Source: WHTF01 sp964482425
GTDB lineage: Bacteria > Desulfobacterota > Binatia > UBA9968
Direction: 5' to 3'
DNA: 9,578 nt
Assembly: GCA_964482425.1 (NCBI GenBank)
Contig: CAYZXN010000371.1
Span: 1-9,578, forward strand
Below, in pieces: positions 1-6,900 of the stretch; the stretch's first letter is position 1, and every line of letters begins with the position of its first letter. Made by a program: the position numbers and the translations under genes. The notes under the pieces are model-generated. The model was given only the letters and a program-made list of their open reading frames with translations. It ran no database searches and was not told the DNA's origin.

Positions 1-112
1 GGGTCTTACGTTTTACTTTCACCGCGCCATCGATGACCACGTATGGACCGATGTCAACTTCAGAATCGAGTTCCGCCTTGGAGTCGATCACGGCCGTGGA
101 ATGGATGCTCAT
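1..112 (-). CDS. lpxA: Acyl-ACP--UDP-N-acetylglucosamine O-acyltransferase, N-terminal part (runs off the window)
   Basis: The reverse strand gives an ATG at 112 and 37 codons before the window edge. The encoded start (MSIHSTAVIDSKAELDSEVD, then IGPYVVIDGAV) is the hexapeptide-repeat, left-handed beta-helix opening typical of LpxA (compare IHPTAIVDPxAxLGxxVxIGPYxVI). LpxA adds the first 3-hydroxyacyl chain to UDP-GlcNAc in lipid A synthesis, in the cytoplasm. The gene starts 23 bases after the yacG stop and shares its direction, so it is likely in the same transcript. No strong Shine-Dalgarno is visible before the ATG. Only the N-terminus is present, so another hexapeptide acyltransferase such as LpxD cannot be fully excluded, but the opening fits LpxA best. 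Confidence 0.78.
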   Translation of the reverse strand, partial: MSIHSTAVIDSKAELDSEVDIGPYVVIDGAVKVKRKT

Positions 113-135
113 GAGATCAAACTAAGCCAGTTGCT

Positions 136-330
136 TTAATGCTCCTTTTCATCCTCTTCGTCTTCATCGCCGAACTGCGCTTCAGCTTTTCGCCCCGGGA
201 TCCGGTATCGTTCCTCGGTCCAGGCGCCGAGATCGATCAGCTGGCAACGATCCGAGCAAAACGGTCGGTGTGGATTATTGTCCCAAGGACACTCCTTCCG
301 GCAAGTGGGGCATTTCACCCTCAAAGGCAT
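136..330 (-). CDS. yacG: YacG-family zinc-binding protein (DNA gyrase inhibitor family)
   Basis: A 64-residue protein with the YacG zinc site: C-P-T-C (residues 8-11) and a second pair in PFCSDRCQLIDLGAW (residues 24-38), giving the C-x2-C...C-x3-C pattern. The segment FCSDRCxLIDLGxW is the family signature, and the acidic tail (DEDEEDE) is also usual. In Escherichia coli YacG binds GyrB and blocks DNA binding by gyrase; the same role here is inferred from the family. The length matches the family. The start at 330 is supported by a GAGGAG Shine-Dalgarno (minus strand, 337-342). That site sits across the end of the upstream Pht5-like gene, whose stop is at 341-343, which points to coupled translation in one operon with lpxA downstream. 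Confidence 0.9.
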   Translation of the reverse strand: MPLRVKCPTCRKECPWDNNPHRPFCSDRCQLIDLGAWTEERYRIPGRKAEAQFGDEDEEDEKEH

Positions 331-340
331 AGCTTGCTCC

Positions 341-1318
341 TCAGCTATTCATCGTAGTGCTCGCAAACAACTCGTCCACCTCGAGCTTTTTATCCAGAAG
401 ACCCTGGTCTTCGGAATAGTCTAGGAACCGCTCGAGATTAGCGCGATTCTTTTTTACGCCGTGGGGCCATGGATCATCGCCGAAGGCGTTTCTCTCTTCT
501 TCGAAAAGATGCCGGCCCCAAACGAATCGTGACCAATTAGGATCGTCATAGTACGACTTGCAGGCTTGTTTGGCCTCGTCGAACGCTCTCATCAGGTTCA
601 TTGCAAGAGCGGGATCTCTTCTCAGGACGATATCCTTGAAAGCCACCACGTGCATAATCGGATAATAGCCGTTTTTCTGGAAGTACTGGATTTCTTCGCG
701 CTTCGGATCGGCAAATAAACGGCCGATCTTCTTCGAACCGTCGAGCGCCTGCGATGGTGGATGCGGGACCATGAGCGCGGCGATCTCGCCCTGCTCGAGC
801 AGGACGCCCATCTTTTTCCCTGGAGCAAGCAGTTCGATATGAACACCGGCCTCAGGCTTGAACGGCACCGCTTCGTCCTTAGACACCAGCCAATCGATCG
901 TGCGCCAGGCGACATTGTACTCAGATTGCAGATCACCTTTGGCAAGCACAGATAAGGTTGTTTGAAACGTGCTGAGTCCGACTCGCTTGCCAGACAAATC
1001 CGCGGGGGAACTTATCCCCGCATCAATATTCACCCACATCTGCGACAGGCTGAATAAACGGCGCGGAAAAACCGGGATCGCGGTGAATGGCAAGCCGCGG
1101 CTTTTCGCCATCAGGTAGGAAGAAAGCGAGAGCTCGCAAATATCGAACTCTTGCTTCTGCAACATGCGCTCGTGACGGTCCTGACCGTGCTTGAGGGGAT
1201 GGGATTGACCCACTTCAAGCACCGTCAAATTGGCCCCCTCGACCTGAATCGATCCATCGAAAAGAGGAATATGACGATCGTAGTGGGATAGCGCCATTGT
1301 CAGATCTGCTTTAGCCAT
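341..1318 (-). CDS. 4,5-dihydroxyphthalate decarboxylase-like (Pht5 family) PBP2-fold protein
   Basis: A 325-residue protein matching the family annotated as 4,5-dihydroxyphthalate decarboxylase, which has a periplasmic-binding-protein type 2 fold. Family landmarks are the opening LTMALSHYDRHIPLFDG (residues 6-22, with the YDR), EFDICELSLSSYL (57-69), IPVFPRRLF (81-89), PADLSGKRVGL (105-115), the segment around GEIAALMVPHPPS, and YYPIMHVVAF in the second half. The length is normal for the family. There is no signal peptide, so it is probably cytoplasmic rather than an ABC-transporter binding protein. The Pht5 prototype decarboxylates 4,5-dihydroxyphthalate to protocatechuate, but many relatives in environmental bacteria sit far from phthalate genes, as here, so the substrate is unknown. 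The ATG start is preceded by AAGGAG (1330-1335), 11 bases away. It overlaps the ribosome binding site of yacG at its 3' end. The 250 bases upstream (1319-1568) show no gene and no clear terminator. Confidence 0.82.
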   Translation of the reverse strand: MAKADLTMALSHYDRHIPLFDGSIQVEGANLTVLEVGQSHPLKHGQDRHERMLQKQEFDICELSLSSYLMAKSRGLPFTAIPVFPRRLFSLSQMWVNIDAGISSPADLSGKRVGLSTFQTTLSVLAKGDLQSEYNVAWRTIDWLVSKDEAVPFKPEAGVHIELLAPGKKMGVLLEQGEIAALMVPHPPSQALDGSKKIGRLFADPKREEIQYFQKNGYYPIMHVVAFKDIVLRRDPALAMNLMRAFDEAKQACKSYYDDPNWSRFVWGRHLFEEERNAFGDDPWPHGVKKNRANLERFLDYSEDQGLLDKKLEVDELFASTTMNS

Positions 1319-1568
1319 GCTCGAAGACTCTCCTTATCCCGATCGATTCTTGCTTACTCATTTTCCCTGGTGTTGTCCACCTGAAATAGCATGGGGCCCA
1401 CCCGCGGAATCGGTAGATGTCGGATCCGACCGGGACGACGTTCTGACAGCGAATAACCAGAGACATGGCTGGGCCAAACCTTGGGATGTGCAGCTGCCCG
1501 CTAGGATGTTACACTCTGCCGTTTTAGCGAGAGATCGTGGCTAGACGCCGAGCTTGTTTAGATCGATG

Positions 1569-1778
1569 TCACGACGAAGATTTGGGTTGCGAGTCCGATG
1601 TCGCTCGGCTGCTTTTCAGCCGATCGAGGAGAGCTTTCACCTCTGTCAGGCGCAAGCGCGCTTGGTCCTCGGCCTGCTGGATTTCGTCGGCGGGCGCGCC
1701 GCTGCTCACGGCATCTTCGAACTGGGTGACCGCGACACCCAACGTCCTAAGCAGCCGGCGCGTTTCATCAGTGGGCAT
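1569..1778 (-). CDS. Small hypothetical protein downstream of aldehyde oxidoreductase
   Basis: A 69-residue protein I do not recognise. It looks like an alpha-helical hairpin: one helix from about residue 4 to 26 (ETRRLLRTLGVAVTQFEDAV), a turn at SSGAPA, and a second helix from about 31 to 56, then a polar Ser/Lys-rich tail. It has no cysteines, no signal peptide, no membrane segment and no C-terminal Gly-Gly, so it is neither a ferredoxin nor a MoaD-like sulfur carrier. It is probably real: a strong Shine-Dalgarno GGAGGAG (minus strand, 1784-1790) lies five bases before the ATG, and it starts 32 bases after the aldehyde oxidoreductase stop in the same direction. Cotranscription suggests a link to that enzyme, but no function can be assigned. 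Confidence 0.68.
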   Translation of the reverse strand: MPTDETRRLLRTLGVAVTQFEDAVSSGAPADEIQQAEDQARLRLTEVKALLDRLKSSRATSDSQPKSSS

Positions 1779-1810
1779 GTGCTCTCCTCCGGTCTGATTC
1801 GGTAATGATG

Positions 1811-3610
1811 CTAATTTAAAATCTTGAGCTCGCGCATTTTGCTCTCGGGAATAAATCCACGGTCATTCCAGCCCCGGGCCAAATAGTAGCTTTGGATCAT
1901 TTCATGCAGCTCGGCGGCGGGCAGGCCAGTCCCTTGAGCCACTCCGTCGGATAACTTTTCATGCAGCAGTCTGGGTGGAAGCCAATCATCCTCAGGCTGC
2001 CACCCTTCTCGGATGTTGAACAGTTTTTTTTGCGCGTTTATCCGTTCACCGATTTGTCTCAGCTCAGCACCCGAGTAGGGCCAGCCGGTCACCCTAGCGA
2101 GTAGATCAGCAGCTTCGGAGTAAAAATCGGTAAAGCATTTGCGCAAGAACTTGCAGACGATCAATGAATCCAGCACCGCGGCAAAATCTTCGGACGCCGC
2201 GACCAGTAGTCCGCGGCCGGCGTCACCATGCAGACGGTCGACTTCCCCGGAGAAATCAAACTCATAGGCGCCGGAGCGATTGTGACACGCGCCGCGCGGG
2301 CTGACCGCAAGTCCCAGCGCCATGGTTTTCAGACTGCGCGGTTCGTATCCGGGTAGTTCCAGCCCCTTGACGTGCATTGCCCATCGTCCGGCATCTTGGC
2401 CGACCGTGGCGGCTGCTCGTTTGGAGCCTTGCGCCAGCAGTTCGCCTAATCCGTTACGCCCGGCAATCATCGGGATGATCTTCAAGAATGCGTCGGCTTG
2501 GCCAAAGCGCAGTCCCAAAACGTTGGCTTCGGGTAACAGCCCCTTCTCGGCACATTCCATGGCCCAGGCGATGGTTGCGCCGGTGCTGATGGAATCCAAA
2601 CCGAAATCGTCGCACAGCCGAGCGGCTTGCAGCAGGATGTGCGGGTCCTCGATTTCACACATAGGCCCCAAGGCGAAGAGCGTTTCGTATTCCAAGCGCT
2701 GGTCCTGTCCATCCAGCGATTTGAACAGACGTTCGCAGCGGATGGTACAGGCAGCACAGCCGTTTCTCCGGCTAAAGTTATTTTCGGTCAGCGTCTCGCC
2801 GCTCAGACTTTCGGCATGGGCGAACGTTGAACGCTGAAAATTCCGTGTCGGTAAACTGCCAAGACGATTAAACACCGCGAGATTGGCAACGGTTCCGATC
2901 TGGCGATACTTGGAGGTCACCGTCCCTACGCTTTTGTGTCGCATTGCCAGGGCGAGATCAGCGACTCCTTTGGTATCGGCAATCGCAGTATCCGTATCGC
3001 CGCGGATCGCAACCGCCTTCAAGCGCTTTGCGCCCATCACAGCGCCGACGCCGCCGCGACCGGCATGACGACCATCATTGCTGATGGTCGCGAACCGAAC
3101 GCCATTTTCGCCTGCCAAACCGATGGCGGCGACACGGAAACTGTGATGGTTGGACTCGGCACGAAGACAAAAATCGGTTTCTGTAGCGCTCTTGCCGAGC
3201 AGGTGGGTGGCCTCTCGGAAGACTACACGACCGCGATCGATAGCTAAATACACCCATGTCGGCGATTGCCCGGTGATCACCAGAGCATCGACTCCCAATC
3301 TCTTTAATTCCAAAGCGAAGTAACTGGAAGAGAGCGAGTCGGCGATAAAGCCGGTCAGCGGAGATTTCGTGACGACAGCGTACTTAGCGGTGGTGGTGAG
3401 TGGCGTCCCGACCAGCGGCGCGCTGGCAAAGATGAGTGGATTGCCGGGCGCCAGCGCATCAATCTGCGGCAGGGCAAATTCATACAGGAGATCGGCGCCG
3501 AGGCCGGTGCCGCCGAGGCACCGATGCAAGCGCGAGCTGTCCATCTCGATAGATTTATAGGTTGCCGTGGTCAGATCTATATGAAGCAGGTGGCCGTGAA
3601 AGCCATACAT
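1811..3610 (-). CDS. aor: Tungsten-containing aldehyde:ferredoxin oxidoreductase
   Basis: A 599-residue member of the AOR family, which oxidises aldehydes to carboxylic acids at a tungsten (or molybdenum) bis-pyranopterin site and passes electrons to ferredoxin or a partner protein. The N-terminal MYGFHGHLLHIDLT and LGGTGLGADLL are typical. The family signature AGRGGVGAVMGAKRLKAV lies at about residues 183-200. The [4Fe-4S] ligands are C285, C288 and C292 in CAACTIRC, plus C486 in DSLIVCKF. The pterin/active-site stretches EYETLFALGP and SPRGACHNR (with the conserved His) are intact. I chose the ATG at 3610 because it matches the family N-terminus and has GGGGG five bases upstream. A GTG at 3634 would add eight residues but has no good ribosome site. 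There is no export signal, so the enzyme is cytoplasmic. No ferredoxin or NADH-coupling partner gene lies beside it. It is transcribed divergently from the formate dehydrogenase operon. Confidence 0.92.
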   Translation of the reverse strand: MYGFHGHLLHIDLTTATYKSIEMDSSRLHRCLGGTGLGADLLYEFALPQIDALAPGNPLIFASAPLVGTPLTTTAKYAVVTKSPLTGFIADSLSSSYFALELKRLGVDALVITGQSPTWVYLAIDRGRVVFREATHLLGKSATETDFCLRAESNHHSFRVAAIGLAGENGVRFATISNDGRHAGRGGVGAVMGAKRLKAVAIRGDTDTAIADTKGVADLALAMRHKSVGTVTSKYRQIGTVANLAVFNRLGSLPTRNFQRSTFAHAESLSGETLTENNFSRRNGCAACTIRCERLFKSLDGQDQRLEYETLFALGPMCEIEDPHILLQAARLCDDFGLDSISTGATIAWAMECAEKGLLPEANVLGLRFGQADAFLKIIPMIAGRNGLGELLAQGSKRAAATVGQDAGRWAMHVKGLELPGYEPRSLKTMALGLAVSPRGACHNRSGAYEFDFSGEVDRLHGDAGRGLLVAASEDFAAVLDSLIVCKFLRKCFTDFYSEAADLLARVTGWPYSGAELRQIGERINAQKKLFNIREGWQPEDDWLPPRLLHEKLSDGVAQGTGLPAAELHEMIQSYYLARGWNDRGFIPESKMRELKILN

Positions 3611-3649
3611 GAATACCCCCGCGATCGCCCACACCAGGAAACAACAAAG

Positions 3650-3678
3650 CGTCTAGAGAAAACAATCCCCCCAGTCAA
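3650..3678 (-). promoter_or_regulatory. Possible sigma-70-like promoter for aor (weak)
   Basis: On the minus strand TTGACT (3673-3678) matches the -35 consensus at five of six positions. A 17-base spacer follows, then TAGACG (3650-3655), a poor -10 match at three of six. The predicted transcript would start near 3643, about 33 bases before the aor ATG. The spacing is ideal but the -10 is weak, so this is only a candidate. Confidence 0.22.
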
Positions 3679-3814
3679 TGCTCGCGCAGTCACGTCGCGC
3701 TGACATTTAACTATAGTCGCAAGCGCGAGTATTAGCCAGATCGTCGGGGGCACGCTGTCACTTGCAGCTCCGCGACAGGTTTATGGCCGCAAGCTCAATG
3801 CCGTTCGGCCTGAC

Positions 3815-3861
3815 GTAGCAAGTGTGGAGCAGGTTACTCTGGTTCGTCCCGAGGTTGCTAC
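3815..3861. repeat. Inverted repeat upstream of the sigma-54 promoter
   Basis: GTAGCAA (3815-3821) and TTGCTAC (3855-3861) are perfect 7-base reverse complements, with 33 bases between them. The pair lies roughly 66 to 112 bases upstream of the -24 element, within the range where sigma-54 activators usually bind. It could be an activator site or chance. Confidence 0.35.
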
Positions 3862-3866
3862 AAAGT

Positions 3867-3902
3867 CTAGATTGGAGTGAGTCAAATCCGAGACTAATCT
3901 AG
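3867..3902. repeat. Inverted repeat immediately upstream of the formate dehydrogenase promoter
   Basis: CTAGATT (3867-3873) and AATCTAG (3896-3902) are perfect reverse complements separated by 22 bases, ending 24 bases before the -24 element. Flanking AGTCT and AGACT strings add partial symmetry. It could bind a regulator or form a weak cruciform. No function can be shown from sequence alone. Confidence 0.35.
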
Positions 3903-3926
3903 GTGAAACTCTACTTACGGTGGTCG

Positions 3927-3942
3927 TGGCATAACGGTTGCT
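3927..3942 (+). promoter_or_regulatory. Sigma-54 (RpoN) -24/-12 promoter of the formate dehydrogenase operon
   Basis: The sequence TGGCATAACGGTTGCT matches every defined position of the RpoN consensus TGGCAYRNNNNTTGCW, with exact spacing between the GG and GC doublets. Transcription would start around 3953, leaving a leader of about 45 bases before the ATG at 3998. This position and orientation fit the operon. Sigma-54 control needs an enhancer-binding activator; in Escherichia coli the selenocysteine formate dehydrogenase fdhF is controlled this way by FhlA. No activator gene lies in this window. Confidence 0.78.
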
Positions 3943-3985
3943 CGCTTGTGCTCTTCGCATTTGCGAAGACCCAATCTCTCACGCC

Positions 3986-3992
3986 AAAGGAG
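3986..3992 (+). promoter_or_regulatory. Ribosome binding site that fixes the formate dehydrogenase start
   Basis: AAAGGAG lies five bases before the ATG at 3998. It chooses this start over an in-frame upstream extension to 3938 whose first codons would overlap the -12 promoter element and lie upstream of the expected transcript start. The chosen start also puts the twin-arginine motif at residues 5-6, as expected. Confidence 0.85.
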
Positions 3993-3997
3993 TTCTA

Positions 3998-6900
3998 ATG
4001 GAACTCTCCCGTCGCAGTTTTCTGCGCTATTCGGTGGCCGCCGGCGGTGCAACCGCGCTCAGCGGATTAGTTGGTTCCGGCGTCAATCTAGGCCCGGCGA
4101 TCGCGCGTGCGCAAGAGTTAAGGATCAAAGGCGCGAGAGCCACCCCGAGCATCTGCCCGTACTGCTCGGTCGGTTGCGCCACGCTGGTGCACACCATCGA
4201 CGGCAAAATCGTCAACATCGAGGGCGATGCGCGCAGTCCCTACAGCGAGGGAACGTTGTGCCCCAAGGGCGCGGCGATCTTTCAGCTGCACGTCAATCCC
4301 AATCGACCAACTCAGGTTTTACATCGCGCTCCGGGCGCCGCCGACTGGGAAGTATGGGACCTTGAGCGCGCGATGGAGAGAGTGGCTGAGCTGGTTAAAA
4401 AAACCCGCGACGAAACCTTCATCGAAAAGCTGGAAAACGGCAAGCTGGTCAATTCTACGACTTCGATTTTCTCGCTCGGTGGAGCCACCCTGGACAACGA
4501 GTGGAACCACATCCAGCAAAAACTGATGCGCGGTTTGGGGATTGTTCCTATCGAGAATCAAGCGCGCATATGACACAGCTCCAGCGTCCCCGGTCTGGGG
4601 ACCCGCTTCGGTCGCGGCGCTGCGACTCTGCCTTATCGAACGATGGCCGACTCCGACTGCTGCGTGTTCATGGGCTCGAACATGGCGGAAAATCATCCGG
4701 TCGCATTTCGCTGGCCGATGAAGGCCAAAGCCAATGGCGCCAAGCTGATTCACGTTGACCCGCGCTTCACCCGCACCAGCGCGATGTGCGACATCTATGC
4801 GCCGATTCGCGCCGGCGCCGACATTGCTTTCCTTGGCGGTCTGGTTAATTACGTCATCAACAATGAGCGTTGGAATAAGGAGCAGTTCTTCCAGGACTTT
4901 CTGGTGCATTATACCAATGCGCCGATGCTCATAAGCGACGAGTTTCAGGACACTGAAGATCTAGACGGGGTGTTTTCCGGCCTGATGCAGTACAAGGAGA
5001 AGCTCAGCGAATGGCCCTACAACGGCTTCATCGGCGAGTACAATAGCCAGAGCTGGCAGTATGCTGGCACCCAGGCTGAGACCCAGGGTTGGACGGGCGC
5101 CACCGCGCAAAGCGGCGAGCAAGAGGTCGGCAAAGAACAAGCGCCGGGCGGAGGAAAGGGAGCAAAGGGAGCCGCCGCGGGAAAAGACGGCGAAGCCCAA
5201 AAAGCCGCCGCCAAGGGCCCGCCCTTCGAACCGCTCGTCCGCGCGCTGCTCAAGCCTCCGCCGCAAAAAGACGAAACACTGAAGAACCCGCGCTGCGTGT
5301 TTCAGATCCTCAAGCGGCATTTCAGCCGCTACACACCGGAAATGGTCGAGAGGGTCACCGGCTGTCCACAGGCGACATTCCTTAAAGTCGCCGAGACGAT
5401 TTTGGCGAATTCCGGCCCGGATCGGACCACCTCATTTGCCTATGCGGTGGCGTGGACCCAGCACACCAACGGTCCCCAGGTAATCGGCTGCTGCGCTCTG
5501 TTACAACTGCTGCTTGGCAACATCGGCAGACCCGGCGCCGGCATCATGGCCCTGCGCGGGCACGCCTCGATTCAAGGTTCGACCGACATTCCGACTCTCT
5601 ACCACTCAATCCACGGCTATATGTCGCACCCGACCGCGCTCAAAAAGCACGATACATTGTCGGATTACATGGTCGCGGAGACCAAGACACGAAGCTACTG
5701 GGCCAACCTGCCCAAGTTCATGGTGTCTTACATGAAGTCAATGTACGGCGATGCGGCCACGCCGGAGAACGGGTTCGGCTATGACTGGCATCCTAAGATC
5801 ATCGGCGATCACTCCCATATGGCGATGTTTGCCGCCATGGCCGAGGGCAAAGTTAAAGGCATGCTGCTGATCGGCCAAAATCCGGCGACCTCGCTTAACG
5901 CCAAGCTCGAACGCGCCGGCATGCGCCGGCTCGAATGGCTTGTGGTCAAAGATAATTGGGTGCACGAGAGCGCAACTTACTGGAAGAATGCTCCAGAGAT
6001 AAAGAACGGCGAGGTCAACTCGGCGGACATAAAAACCGAAGTTTTTTTCTTCCCGTCCACGCAAGTTGCGGAATATGAGGGCTCGTTCACGAACACGTTT
6101 CGCATGTTGCAATGGCATTACAAGGCAGCCGATCCTCCGGGGCACTGTCGCAGCGATTTATGGTTTACTCATCAGCTCGCCAAGCGACTGAAGAAACTTT
6201 ACGGCGACAGCAATGAACCTCGCGATGTAGGATTCAAGAACTTAACGTGGGATTTCGATCCGGACCAAAGTAGCGATGCGCTGCGCGCGCAGACCGCTTC
6301 GGCAAAAGCCGAAGGCGGCGCGGTGAGCGGGGCTACAACCGGTGGCACAGCCCCGTCAGCCGCTGGTTCCAGCGGCGCGGCGAAGGATCAGCCGCCCGGA
6401 AGCGCGCCCGCGCCCGGAACGGCGCAGCACAACCCCGGTGAACCAGACGGACTCAAGATACTTCGCGAGATCAACGGTTATTACACCGGCGATCCCACCA
6501 AGCATGTCGCCGGGTTTGCGGACTTGAAAGATGACGGCTCCACCACCTGCGCGTCATGGATTTACTGCGGCGTCTTTCCGAAACCGGGAGAAAATCGTTC
6601 GGCTAACCGTAAACCGGACCCACCCGATGCGCCAGGCGGCGCACAACTCGGCTGGGGCTTTTCGTGGCCCGCCAACCGGCGAATAATGTATAACCGCGCC
6701 TCCGCGGATTTGCAGGGAAAGCCGTGGAGCGAGCGCAAAAAGTATATTTGGTGGGATGGTCAAAGATGGACCGGTTACGATGTGCCGGATTTCGCTGCGA
6801 CAAAGCCGCCGACGGCGAAAGCGCAACCCATGGGCATTGGACTGGATGCTCAGGACGGAACCGATCCATTTATCATGCTTGACGGCGGCGTGGGCTGGCT

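Larger units (their letters stand above)
3611..3997. other. Divergent intergenic control region between aor and the formate dehydrogenase operon
   Basis: These 387 bases hold no convincing coding sequence on either strand. What can be seen is a sigma-54 type promoter facing right (3927-3942), two 7-base inverted repeats upstream of it (3815-3861 and 3867-3902), a weak sigma-70-like element facing left (3650-3678), and the ribosome binding sites of the two flanking genes. The motif GTCTAGA occurs at 3651-3657 and again at 3865-3871. The layout fits a regulated divergent promoter region with an enhancer-binding activator acting on the rightward operon. That role is inferred. Confidence 0.6.

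Noticed and set aside
1319..1568. Possible small genes on the plus strand in the gap between the Pht5-like gene and the 69-residue gene
   Set aside because: The plus-strand frames have no ribosome site or recognisable composition, and one (1554-1805) is antisense to the better supported 69-residue gene. No terminator or RNA gene could be made out.
3608..3634. GTG start of aor at 3634
   Set aside because: It adds eight residues not seen in the family and has no ribosome site; the ATG at 3610 gives the typical MYGxxGxxLxxDLT opening with GGGGG upstream.
3700..3725. Leftward -10-like TATAGT upstream of aor
   Set aside because: No -35 with acceptable match is found at 16-18 bases, so it was not kept as a promoter.
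3938..4573. A separate 211-residue truncated formate dehydrogenase gene ending at TGA, with a second gene from 4643
   Set aside because: Both parts are in one frame, the TGA sits at the known selenocysteine position with a SECIS hairpin after it, and the residues between 4574 and 4642 continue the family alignment. It is one gene, not a pseudogene or frameshift.
4319..4909. 196-residue minus-strand open frame opposite the formate dehydrogenase gene
   Set aside because: It lies antisense to a strongly supported coding region, has no recognisable domain and crosses the SECIS site. It is a shadow frame of GC-rich DNA.
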